Assembly: GCA_023388175.1 (NCBI GenBank)
Contig: JAEWGT010000003.1
Location: 117,987 to 181,986 of the forward strand
DNA length: 64,000 nucleotides
Reading direction: 5' to 3'
Source: Pseudomonadota bacterium
GTDB lineage: Bacteria > Pseudomonadota > Alphaproteobacteria > Rhizobiales > Devosiaceae
Part shown: in pieces, positions 17,287 to 25,150 of the stretch
Layout: every line of letters begins with the position of its first letter
How positions within the stretch are numbered: the stretch's first letter is position 1
Notes under the pieces: generated by a model
The model's database searches: none
What the model saw: only the letters and a program-made list of their open reading frames with translations
What the model was told of the DNA's origin: nothing
Made by a program: the position numbers and the translations under genes

Positions 17287-18246
17287 ATGGGCACAGAGCA
17301 GGCGGTGACCGACAAGGACAGGCTCGTCACCGTTACGCTCGACCCCAATACCATCACCTCGATCAATCCCGACGAGGTGCATGAATGGCGCATCGCCATC
17401 TATGATCTGCTCGAGGATAACAGCTTCAAGCCGGCCCGCGTCAGCGCCAGGGGCCCTTACGCACTGCATGTGTCCATCATCGGCAATTTCATCGTGCTCG
17501 ATGTGCGCCACCCCGAAACCTTCCAGCCCATTGCCGCTCACTACCTTTCCCTGACCCCGTTCCGTCGGTTGATCCGCGATTATTTCCGCATCCGCGACGC
17601 CTATTACGAGGCGATCCGCTCGGCTCAACCCTTCCAGATCGAAACGGTCGATATGGCGCGGCGCGGCATGCACAACGAGGCGGCCGAGCTTTTGCGCGCC
17701 CGCCTCACCAACAAGATCATCATCGATCTCAATACGGCGCGGCGGTTGTTCACGCTCATCTGTGCCGTACAGCCCTATGCTTCGCGCATCGATGAAGCGA
17801 CCAGTCAATTGCCCACCGTGCTCTTCGTGTGTTCGATGAATTCGGTGCGCTCCCCGATTGCTGCGGCCCTGGCCCGCCAGGCCTTTCCGGGGCGCGTCAT
17901 CGCCCGCTCGGTGGGCGTCAATGGCGGCAAGGCCGATGCCTTCGTGCATGAGGTCATGGAAGAGATCGGCATTGATATGAGCGTTCACACGCCCCATATC
18001 CTCGATGAACTGGTCGCCAACCATTTCGATCTCGTCATCACGCTTTCCGACGATGCGCCCGAGGCGGTCCGCCGCAAGGGGCTGGAAGCGGGTGCGGTAG
18101 AGGAATGGCAGGTGGCGGACCCTTCGCTGGTGGAGGGCAGCCGCGACGTCGTTCTCAATGCGTATCGGGATTTGAGGGATGGTTTGCGCCGCCGCGTCCG
18201 CGACCGTTTGGAGCCGCTGATTTCCAGTGGTTCACAAAACAATTGA
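17287..18246 (+). CDS. UPF0262 - low-molecular-weight protein tyrosine phosphatase fusion
   Basis: This is a single 319-residue frame. Residues 1-160 match UPF0262 (start to LFTLICA), a family of unknown function usually ending near 160 residues. Residues 176-319 form a low-molecular-weight phosphatase: the P-loop CSMNSVRS (CX5R-S, Cys182/Arg188) and the general-acid VADPS near the end are present, so it should be active on phosphotyrosine or arsenate-like substrates. In related genomes these are usually separate neighbouring genes between hisD and infA; here they are joined by a linker of about 15 residues. ATG at 17287 is chosen; TTG at 17275, overlapping the hisD stop, is possible. Confidence 0.88.
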   Translation: MGTEQAVTDKDRLVTVTLDPNTITSINPDEVHEWRIAIYDLLEDNSFKPARVSARGPYALHVSIIGNFIVLDVRHPETFQPIAAHYLSLTPFRRLIRDYFRIRDAYYEAIRSAQPFQIETVDMARRGMHNEAAELLRARLTNKIIIDLNTARRLFTLICAVQPYASRIDEATSQLPTVLFVCSMNSVRSPIAAALARQAFPGRVIARSVGVNGGKADAFVHEVMEEIGIDMSVHTPHILDELVANHFDLVITLSDDAPEAVRRKGLEAGAVEEWQVADPSLVEGSRDVVLNAYRDLRDGLRRRVRDRLEPLISSGSQNN

Positions 18247-18322
18247 ATTGAAGTAGGTTCCGCCCGATTTTGCGGCCCCGGCCAGCCAACAATGGCGCAT
18301 GGGGGCCTTCTCAGGAGAAAGT

Positions 18323-18541
18323 ATGGCCAAGGAAGAAGTGCTCGAATTCCCGGGCGTGGTCACCGAATTGCTTCCCAACGCGACCTTCCGGGTCAAGCTG
18401 GAAAACGAACACGAAATTATCGCCCACACCGCGGGGCGCATGCGCAAGAACCGCATCCGCGTTCTGGCCGGCGACAAGGTTCTGTGCGAAATGACGCCCT
18501 ACGACCTGACCAAGGGTCGTATCACTTACCGCTTCAAGTGA
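18323..18541 (+). CDS. infA: Translation initiation factor IF-1
   Basis: This is a 72-residue single S1/OB-fold protein, MAKEEVLEFPGVVTELLPN...RMRKNRIRVLAGDKV...YDLTKGRITYRFK, matching the IF-1 family in full length. It binds the A site of the 30S subunit during initiation. AGGAGA is placed five bases before the ATG. It is followed after four bases by maf, a standard alphaproteobacterial arrangement. Confidence 0.98.
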   Translation: MAKEEVLEFPGVVTELLPNATFRVKLENEHEIIAHTAGRMRKNRIRVLAGDKVLCEMTPYDLTKGRITYRFK

Positions 18542-18545
18542 TTTG

Positions 18546-19184
18546 ATGGCGGGCCGTCCCGAACTCATACTGGCGTCTGCTTCGCCGCGCCGTCTGGCGC
18601 TGCTGAACCAGATTGGCATCGAGCCTGAGCATCTGGTTCCGGCCCATGTCGATGAGACGCCCGAAAAGGGCGAGCTGCCGCGAAAACTGGCCCAGCGCCT
18701 CGCTGATCTCAAGGCGATCACCGCCCGGCACAAGGCGCAGGTGGCCGGCTTTGGCTCCAATTCGCTCGTGCTTGCCGCAGATACTGTCGTGGCCGTCGGC
18801 CGCCGTATTCTCCCCAAGGCCGAGACCATGGAGGAGGCGAATGAGTGCCTGCGGTTGCTCTCGGGGCGCGCCCATCGGGTCTATACCGGCATGACGCTGA
18901 TCACGCCCGCCGGCGCCAAGCGCCATCGGCTGGTGGAAACGCGCATCCGCTTCAAGCGCCTGTCTGCGCGCGAAATGGAGGCCTATCTTGCCAGCGCCGA
19001 ATGGCGCGACAAGGCGGGCGGCTACGCGATTCAGGGCATTGCCGGGGCATTTGTCGTCAAGCTCACCGGCTCCTATTCCGGTGTCGTGGGTCTGCCGCTG
19101 CACGAGGTCACCCAGCTTCTGGCGGGCGAGGGCTATCCCGTGCATTTCAACTGGCTCAACCAGTCCAGCCTGTCCGGCGTCTGA
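18546..19184 (+). CDS. maf: Maf-type nucleoside triphosphate pyrophosphatase
   Basis: This is a 212-residue Maf protein. LASASPRR (substrate-binding), DETP, LAADTVV (catalytic Asp) and YAIQGIAGAFVVKLTGSYSGVVGLPLHE are conserved. Family members hydrolyse dTTP/UTP or modified nucleotides and act in nucleotide-pool cleaning or septation control. The start at 18546 follows infA by 4 bases. The stop overlaps the yacG start by one base, so infA-maf-yacG is an operon. Confidence 0.96.
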   Translation: MAGRPELILASASPRRLALLNQIGIEPEHLVPAHVDETPEKGELPRKLAQRLADLKAITARHKAQVAGFGSNSLVLAADTVVAVGRRILPKAETMEEANECLRLLSGRAHRVYTGMTLITPAGAKRHRLVETRIRFKRLSAREMEAYLASAEWRDKAGGYAIQGIAGAFVVKLTGSYSGVVGLPLHEVTQLLAGEGYPVHFNWLNQSSLSGV

Positions 19185-19360
19185 TGACCGAGCGCCCCGA
19201 AAAGAAATGCCCCATCTGCGGCCGCGCCGCCGATGAGAAACTCAAGCCATTCTGCTCCAAACGCTGCGCCGATGTGGATCTCAATCGCTGGCTGAGCGGC
19301 TCCTATGCCATCCCCGCCCGCGATGACGACCCTGTTGGGGATGATGACGGCGAGGTCTAG
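19184..19360 (+). CDS. yacG: DNA gyrase inhibitor YacG, zinc-binding
   Basis: This is a 58-residue protein with the zinc motif CPICG...FCSKRC (CX2C...CX3C), followed by the conserved DLNRWLSGSYAIP. YacG binds GyrB and blocks DNA binding by gyrase in E. coli. The tail is Asp-rich. The ATG shares its A with the maf stop codon. In many Hyphomicrobiales tRNA-Phe follows directly; here an iron-binding-protein gene lies in between. Confidence 0.94.
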   Translation: MTERPEKKCPICGRAADEKLKPFCSKRCADVDLNRWLSGSYAIPARDDDPVGDDDGEV

Positions 19361-19388
19361 CCGTCCCTGGCTTGACAGGTCTTCAACT

Positions 19389-19431
19389 CCAGCCCAATAA
19401 CATGATTATCAATATCATGTTATTGGGCTGG
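19389..19431. promoter_or_regulatory. Long palindrome with Fur-box-like core
   Basis: Two 18-base arms (19389-19406 and 19414-19431) are perfectly complementary around a 7-base AT-rich centre. The core TGATTATCAATATCA (19403-19417) matches the classical Fur 7-1-7 pattern TGATAAT-N-ATTATCA at 12 of 14 positions. It ends 10 bases before the start of an iron-siderophore binding-protein gene. It could be an iron-responsive operator, a 5' UTR hairpin, or both. Fur binding is inferred from sequence similarity only. Confidence 0.65.
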
Positions 19432-19441
19432 ATTTTCCATC

Positions 19442-20377
19442 ATGACCGCTTCCCGCAACCGGATGCGCCTTACTCTGGCGGCGCTGCTTGGCTTCGCCGG
19501 CCTCACCCTTCCCGCAACCGCTCAGGTCGCGCAGGTGGTCTCCTCTACCGATACCACGCGCCTGATCGAGCATGCTGCCGGTCAGACCGAAATCCCCGCC
19601 AATCCGGTGCGGATCGTCACCCTGCACAATGTCTTTGCCGAAGCCCTCGCCAGCATGGGCCTGACGCCCATTGGCTCGGTCGACCGCCCCTCCGGCATGC
19701 CCAGCCAACTGGCAGAAGCCCTCAAAGACACCGAAACGGTCGGCAATCACTCCGAACCCGATTTCGAGCGTGTCCTTACCCTGGAGCCCGACCTGATTCT
19801 GGCTCAGGAAAAGCAGCAGGGCGACAATTACGAGCGCCTGAGTGCCATTGCTCCCACGCTCCTGCTCAATGAGCCGGAAAGGGAATGGCGCGACTGGTAT
19901 CGCGGGCTCGGGGCCTCGCTGGGCCACGAGGCCGAAGTGAATGCGACCATCGCCGCCTACGAAGCCAAAGCTGCCGAAGCCAAGGCCGAGCTTGCTGCCA
20001 GGCGCGGCGGCGAAACCGTCCTCCTGCTGCGCGTCCGCGAAAAGGATCTGCGCGTCTATGGGGGCGCCCGCCGTTCCGGCCCGGTGCTTTATGAAGACCT
20101 CGGCCTCACCGCGCACGAATCTGTGCCGCTGGATCAAGACCATCAGGAAGTCTCGTTGGAAAACCTCACTGAGCTTACCGCCGACCACATCTTCCTGATG
20201 ATCGAAGATGAGGACAAGATGACGGCAATCGAGCAGTCCGACCTGTGGCAGCGCCTTCCCGCCGTTCAGTCGAACCACGTCTATCGTGTCAATATAGAGC
20301 CTTGGAATCAGTCCGTCGGCCCGATCAGCTTCGGCGTCATCATCGACGATGTCCGCGCTGCTCTGCTGACAGAATAA
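19442..20377 (+). CDS. Iron-siderophore ABC transporter substrate-binding protein
   Basis: This is a 311-residue periplasmic binding protein of the FecB/FhuD class (PF01497). A signal peptide (about 1-28, ending ATAQ) is followed by a TLHNVFAEALASMGLTPIG lobe, EPDFERVLTLEPDLILA, a long central helix and a second lobe ending WNQSVGPISFGVIIDDV. It should bind ferric siderophore or heme for import. No permease or ATPase gene adjoins it, so it must share a transporter encoded elsewhere. It interrupts the usual yacG - tRNA-Phe order. A Fur-like palindrome precedes it and a stem-loop follows. Confidence 0.88.
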   Translation: MTASRNRMRLTLAALLGFAGLTLPATAQVAQVVSSTDTTRLIEHAAGQTEIPANPVRIVTLHNVFAEALASMGLTPIGSVDRPSGMPSQLAEALKDTETVGNHSEPDFERVLTLEPDLILAQEKQQGDNYERLSAIAPTLLLNEPEREWRDWYRGLGASLGHEAEVNATIAAYEAKAAEAKAELAARRGGETVLLLRVREKDLRVYGGARRSGPVLYEDLGLTAHESVPLDQDHQEVSLENLTELTADHIFLMIEDEDKMTAIEQSDLWQRLPAVQSNHVYRVNIEPWNQSVGPISFGVIIDDVRAALLTE

Positions 20378-20383
20378 ACAACA

Positions 20384-20411
20384 GGTCGCCCGGACATCGG
20401 TTCGGGCGACC
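20384..20411 (+). terminator. Stem-loop after the iron-binding-protein gene
   Basis: A 9-bp stem GGTCGCCCG / CGGGCGACC with a 10-base loop starts 6 bases after the stop codon. It lacks a proper T run (AAGCCTTTGG follows), so it is a weak or factor-assisted terminator. Confidence 0.6.
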
Positions 20412-20542
20412 AAGCCTTTGGCCCTGCATGCTTTCTGGGGAAATCGTCAAAGGCGCAAGATTCTTCGCCGCCCTTGCTGGACACAGAACCCCAAAGCCAC
20501 TATACACCGCCCGTCCGCAGCAACAGCGCGCGACATTTGGAT

Positions 20543-20618
20543 GCCCAGATAGCTCAGTTGGTAGAGCAGCGGATTGAAAATCCGCGTGTCGCTGGTTCGA
20601 TTCCGGCTCTGGGCACCA
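20543..20618 (+). tRNA. tRNA-Phe (GAA anticodon)
   Basis: The acceptor stem GCCCAGA pairs with TCTGGGC, followed by ACCA. The D-arm AGCTCAGTTGGTAGAGCAG is standard. The anticodon loop TTGAAAA carries GAA and the T-loop is TTCGATT. It is 76 bases with encoded CCA. The gap 20378-20542 before it holds only the stem-loop, and 20619-20758 shows nothing I recognise. Confidence 0.97.
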
Positions 20619-20758
20619 TCTTTATCAATTAATTCAATAAATTGATCTTGGCGCCCTGCGGCGCTTGTAGCGTTTCATGTCGCATATGCCGCGTGTCGCT
20701 AGGCGCAGGCACGAGCTTGGCGTGGGTGTTGTCGGCGTGCGCTCCATCGCACCAATGT

Positions 20759-20782
20759 GAAAAGGCGGGCTCCTGCCCGCCT
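20759..20782 (-). terminator. Rho-independent terminator of the chemoreceptor operon
   Basis: Read on the minus strand, the stem AGGCGGG/CCCGCCT with a 6-base loop is followed by TTTT. It lies just past the stop of the 75-residue protein gene. Confidence 0.8.
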
Positions 20783-20790
20783 CTCCTGGT

Positions 20791-21018
20791 TCAGTTCGAA
20801 TTTTGCGCTTCGGATGCCGCGGCGCGCCTGCGCTCGATACTCTCTATATAGGCCCTGGCGAGGGAGACATTGAGGTCTTCGAGGGATTCGACGAGGCTTT
20901 CCAGAGCCACATCAAGCTGGTTCTTGGTGTCAGGCGATCCGTCGGGGGCCGGTGCAGCTCTTGATGCTGGCTGCTTCTCACGGCCTTCCATCTCTGCATC
21001 ATAGGCAAGATACAGCAT
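20791..21018 (-). CDS. Small protein co-encoded with a chemoreceptor
   Basis: This 75-residue soluble, acidic protein has a disordered N-terminal half and a helical C-terminal half (LDVALESLVESLEDLNVSLARAYIESI). Its ATG overlaps the stop of the chemoreceptor gene (21016-21020), implying coupled translation and balanced amounts. No family is recognised. A role with the receptor is inferred from this coupling only. A terminator follows. Confidence 0.6.
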   Translation of the reverse strand: MLYLAYDAEMEGREKQPASRAAPAPDGSPDTKNQLDVALESLVESLEDLNVSLARAYIESIERRRAAASEAQNSN

Positions 21019-23075
21019 CAGAATTCGCTCCAGTCCTGCGCAAGCGCCGCATTTCCGCGTGTCAGAAAGGTTTTGGCGGCGGCTTTTGCCTTGGCCACAA
21101 ATTTATGAGGTTCAGTTTCGGCTCGGGCAGCAGGCTTTGCTGCGGTGCCCACGCGCGGTTCGATCACGAAGACCTCGACCGTCGCATCCAGTGTGCGGGC
21201 CTGGCTCTCGGTCTGCTCGATGGCGGCATTGGTCTCTTCCACCAGGGCCGCATTGTGCTGGGTCATCTCATCCATCTGGCGCACCGCCATGCCGACCTCG
21301 GCGATTGCCTGGGCCTGCTCTTCGCTTGCCCCCGCAATTTCCGTGATGAGGACGCTGCTGTCGCGCATCCCTTCAATCATCGAGTTCAGGGCACTTGATG
21401 CGCGGGAAACCAACTGGGTGCCGTCGGCAACGTCAGCTGCGCTTTGCTCAATGAGAGCCTTGACCTCATCAGAGGCGTGCGCCGCTGATTGCGCCAGACG
21501 ACGCACCTCGATGGCAACGACTGCAAACCCCTTGCCGGCCTCGCCCGCCCTCGCTGCTTCCACCGAGGCGTTGAGCGCCAGAAGATTCGTTTGAAAGGCG
21601 ATGTCGTCGATCATGCCGATGATGTCTGAAATCTTGCGCGACGACTGCGTGATGCGATCCATGGCTTCAGTGGCCTGCTGAATGGTCTGCCCACCCCCTT
21701 CGGCGGCCCGCGTGACGTCACGGGCCTTCTGGCTGGCCAGTTCGGCGCGCTTGGCGTTGGCGGTGACCGTGGTGGTCACCTGTTCCAGGGCGGCAGTGGT
21801 TTCCTCTATGGCCGCCGCCTGCTTTGTGGTTCGCTCGGAAAGGTCATTGGCGCCCGAGAGGATTTCGCCAGTGGCCATGCGCAGGCCGACGGTGGTGTCA
21901 CGCACCTTGCCCATGATCTCGGACAATTGCGTGCCCATGCTGTTGACGTTGGTCTTGAGGTCGTCGAATACGCCCTTGTAGTCGGCCTTCATGCGGCGGG
22001 TGAGGTCAGCCCCGGCCATGCCTGCCAGTACGTCGCCGGCCTCGTCCACGGCCTTGCTGATCGTGTCGAGCATGTCGTTGAAGGCAACGACCACCTGGTC
22101 GATTTCCGGGTCACCGTAATGCTCGTCGATGCGCTGGGACAGATCGCCTTCTGAGGCGGCGTGAACCACGCGTGCAAAGGCATCCTGAAAGCGCTGCATC
22201 ATGTTCTGGCGGGCCAGGTTGGCAGCCCGGCGGCCTTCCTCCTCGCCTGCCAGTTCGGCAATACGGACGGCGTTTTCCTTGAAGACGCCGAGCGCGCGTG
22301 CGATCGCCCCCACTTCGTCGGCCCGTTCGGTATGCAGCACCTCGACATCGAGCCGCCCGGAGGTCAGTTCACCCATCGCATCGGTGAGGCGGGACAAAGG
22401 CGAGGAGACGCTGGAGCCGATGATCCATGCAAAGATGCAGCCCAGGCCAAGTGCAAGGGCGATGCCGGCCCCGACGACATAAAAGGTGGTCATGGTTGCC
22501 GAGGCGCTGTCAGCCGAACGCTGTGCCAGCAACTCTTCCTCGATTGAAACCATGGCCTGAATGATGCTGCGGAAGGCAGAAAATCCCTGGCTGCCACCGA
22601 AGCTGGCATAGCTTTTCAGAAACTGGGTCAGTTGCTCATCGGTCACTGCAGATCGCCGCGCGGCAATGGACCGGTCGGGAGAAACCTGCACCCATTCGTT
22701 GAACAGGCGCAGAGCCTCTGAAGCGCGCTCCACTTGCGCCGGATTATCGCTGACAAGCTGCTGCAGGGTTTCAAGATTCTTCCGCACGGCAGCGGAGCCT
22801 TGCTCGAACGAGGCAAACTGCGCCTCATCGGCAGTCAGGGCGAAGCCACGCGCTCCGGACTGCGCCAGGACGGCGTTTTCATGCGCGCCCGTTGCAAGGC
22901 CGATGACATTATAGGTGTGTTCAACCTGTCCGCTGGCAGTTTGCATCGAACTGATGCTCATCAACGCCACCACGCAGACCGCAAGAAAGAAGACAGTCGG
23001 AATTGCTGCAACGAGCAGGATCTTTGCCTTCACAGAGGTACTGAATATTTTCACGAGCTGACCCTTCTGGTTCAT
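21018..23075 (-). CDS. Methyl-accepting chemotaxis protein
   Basis: This is a 685-residue receptor: a transmembrane segment near residues 10-32, a periplasmic helical domain with a CHASE3-like pattern (QSGARGFALTADEAQF), and a second segment near 195-217. One clear HAMP and probably further HAMP units follow (about 217-400), then the methyl-accepting signalling domain with the hairpin tip (DIAFQTNLLALNASVEAARAGEAGKGFAVVA region). The C-terminus DWSEF fits the xWxxF pentapeptide that tethers CheR/CheB in some receptors. ATG at 23075 is preferred to TTG at 23108. No che genes are nearby. Confidence 0.94.
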   Translation of the reverse strand: MNQKGQLVKIFSTSVKAKILLVAAIPTVFFLAVCVVALMSISSMQTASGQVEHTYNVIGLATGAHENAVLAQSGARGFALTADEAQFASFEQGSAAVRKNLETLQQLVSDNPAQVERASEALRLFNEWVQVSPDRSIAARRSAVTDEQLTQFLKSYASFGGSQGFSAFRSIIQAMVSIEEELLAQRSADSASATMTTFYVVGAGIALALGLGCIFAWIIGSSVSSPLSRLTDAMGELTSGRLDVEVLHTERADEVGAIARALGVFKENAVRIAELAGEEEGRRAANLARQNMMQRFQDAFARVVHAASEGDLSQRIDEHYGDPEIDQVVVAFNDMLDTISKAVDEAGDVLAGMAGADLTRRMKADYKGVFDDLKTNVNSMGTQLSEIMGKVRDTTVGLRMATGEILSGANDLSERTTKQAAAIEETTAALEQVTTTVTANAKRAELASQKARDVTRAAEGGGQTIQQATEAMDRITQSSRKISDIIGMIDDIAFQTNLLALNASVEAARAGEAGKGFAVVAIEVRRLAQSAAHASDEVKALIEQSAADVADGTQLVSRASSALNSMIEGMRDSSVLITEIAGASEEQAQAIAEVGMAVRQMDEMTQHNAALVEETNAAIEQTESQARTLDATVEVFVIEPRVGTAAKPAARAETEPHKFVAKAKAAAKTFLTRGNAALAQDWSEF

Positions 23076-23382
23076 CTGGGCGCACTCGGCCCACGTCCCC
23101 CTGATCAAAGGTCGCGCCGCTTAACCGAAACTTTCTGGATCGGTCCCTTGCGTTAAGTGGAAATGCGTAAAGTCAGAATGGACATCGGCATCGGGTCCAA
23201 TTTGCCACATAAAAACAATGAGATAAGGCAATTCGCGCGGCAGCCGCGTCCACAAGTTTAGGTGATACTACGTAAGCAGGTGCCCCGATAACCTGCCGTT
23301 AACATGGCTGGCGCACACGATGGCTCGACGATGTCCCGTCCTGCACCGGCCATGCCCCTGGCCGTCCCTTGAGAGAACAGCC
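23076..23382. promoter_or_regulatory. Divergent intergenic region, chemoreceptor / diguanylate cyclase
   Basis: About 307 bases separate the two divergent starts. An AT-rich patch lies near 23205-23235, suitable for promoters in both directions, but I cannot assign -35/-10 boxes with confidence. No gene is supported inside it. Confidence 0.4.
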
Positions 23383-25143
23383 ATGCCCGCCCGCCTTCTG
23401 GATGGAAGCTTAAGCCGCATAGCGCCTATTTCGGTGTTCGTCGCTCTCTGCCTGATCGGCAACAGCTGGTGGACGATACACAACATATCACAACTGGTGG
23501 ACGCCACCCTCTGGGTAGAGCGGACGGCGGGCATCCAGCTCGAAGTCGCGCGCATTGAGACAGATCTCGTCAATGCGGAAACCGGCCAGCGCGGTTATGT
23601 GCTGACCGGCCAACCCGAATATCTTGAACCCTATCATGCTGGCATTCGCTATGCCGGCCGACGCATGGAGGTGCTCAGGGAGCTTGCAGCCTATGACGCC
23701 GATCTCGTCCAGCGGCTGGACGCCCTCGATGCGGCCGTGCAGTCCAAATTCTCCGAGATGCGGACGGTGATCCGGCTCATGGAAGGCCGTGGCCAGCTCG
23801 TGGCCCAGCAGTCGATTGCCGCGGGGCAGGGAAAGGCCATCATGGACGACGTCCGCCAGATCGTCGAAGCCATCTACAAGTCCGTCGCAGCCGATTTGCA
23901 AGACAAGACCACCCAGGTTGCGCATGCGCGCACCTCGGTCCTGCTGGCCCTGACCGTCTTTGTCCTGGGCACGCTGACGCTTATCGGCATGCTTTATCTG
24001 ACCTCGCGCCGGGAGCTGGTCCGCAAGGCAAAGGACGCCGCCGAAATCGCCCAATACGCGCAGTCCCTGAAGGGCTCGATGAGCGAATTGCGGCGCGAAC
24101 GCAATGAGGTGCAGTCCCTGATCGAGGCGGCGGGATATATGCAGAGCTGCGACTCGATCCCCGAGCTCGTGCGCCTTCTCAAGCCGACCCTCGAGCAATT
24201 GTTCTCCGGCTTCTCGGGCCATGTCTATCTTCATGCTGCCTCGCGCAACCGGCTCGACGGCGTCGTCAGCTTCGGGGGCGCAGCAGAAACCGCCCCCATG
24301 GCCCCGACGGATTGCTGGGCGCTGCGGCGTGGACAGGATCATCTCTACACGCTCGACAATGGCGCCCCCTCCTGCACCCATTGCGACGGCCACCATGCCG
24401 AGGTCCTTTGCGTGCCCCTGATTGCCCATGGCGACACCATTGGCCTGCTGATGCTGATGCGAAAGAACCTGAAGTCCGAAGGCAATGCCGGTATCGACAT
24501 GGAGGACGCAAGACGGCTGTCTCACATGGTCGGAACCCAGCTGGCGCTGACCTTTGCCAACCTCAAACTGCAGGATTCCTTGCGGCAGCAGGCCATTACC
24601 GACCCGCTGACCCAAGCCTTCAACCGGCGCTACCTGGACGCCATCGGCGACAAGATCCTGGCACAGGCAAACCGCTTCAGTCAGCACCTTGCCGTGGCGA
24701 TGCTCGATGTCGATCATTTCAAGCAATATAACGACCTGCACGGCCATATCGCCGGCGACCACGTCCTGACCAGCGTCGCCCAGTTCATGCAGACCCATAT
24801 TCGTGAGGCCGACTGGTTGTTCCGCTATGGCGGCGAAGAGTTCCTGATCATCCTTCAGGGCAGCAGCGCGCAATCTGCACGGGAGAAACTCGACGCCATG
24901 CGCGAGGCCATTGCCGGTCTGCAGTTCACCAATGCCGATATCGTGCTGCCGGGGGTCACGGTGTCCATCGGCTGCGCCTTCTATCCCGAGGACGACACCG
25001 GTTTGCTCGAACTCATCCATCTGGCCGACGAGGCGCTCTATCGTGCCAAGGCCGCGGGCCGAAACCGCGTCTGCCTGCACCAGGGCGAGACCATTTCGGT
25101 CGCCAGTCACAGCAATATAGTGTCCATTGCGGCAGAGGCATGA
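23383..25143 (+). CDS. Diguanylate cyclase, CHASE3-GAF-GGDEF
   Basis: This is a 586-residue membrane protein: a transmembrane segment near 12-32; a periplasmic CHASE3 domain (about 35-175) with IETDLVNAETGQRGYVLTGQPEYL; a second segment near 185-205; a coiled linker; a GAF-like domain (about 230-395); and a GGDEF domain (about 400-560). The active site RYGGEEF is intact, and READ five residues upstream fits the inhibitory RxxD site. It should make c-di-GMP from two GTP under feedback control. It is the first of four same-strand signalling genes; the REC-EAL gene follows after 7 bases. Confidence 0.94.
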   Translation: MPARLLDGSLSRIAPISVFVALCLIGNSWWTIHNISQLVDATLWVERTAGIQLEVARIETDLVNAETGQRGYVLTGQPEYLEPYHAGIRYAGRRMEVLRELAAYDADLVQRLDALDAAVQSKFSEMRTVIRLMEGRGQLVAQQSIAAGQGKAIMDDVRQIVEAIYKSVAADLQDKTTQVAHARTSVLLALTVFVLGTLTLIGMLYLTSRRELVRKAKDAAEIAQYAQSLKGSMSELRRERNEVQSLIEAAGYMQSCDSIPELVRLLKPTLEQLFSGFSGHVYLHAASRNRLDGVVSFGGAAETAPMAPTDCWALRRGQDHLYTLDNGAPSCTHCDGHHAEVLCVPLIAHGDTIGLLMLMRKNLKSEGNAGIDMEDARRLSHMVGTQLALTFANLKLQDSLRQQAITDPLTQAFNRRYLDAIGDKILAQANRFSQHLAVAMLDVDHFKQYNDLHGHIAGDHVLTSVAQFMQTHIREADWLFRYGGEEFLIILQGSSAQSAREKLDAMREAIAGLQFTNADIVLPGVTVSIGCAFYPEDDTGLLELIHLADEALYRAKAAGRNRVCLHQGETISVASHSNIVSIAAEA

Positions 25144-25150
25144 GATTACA

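Noticed and set aside
23488..25110. 540-codon minus-strand open frame opposite the diguanylate cyclase
   Set aside because: The plus strand encodes CHASE3, GAF and GGDEF domains; the opposite frame shows no family.
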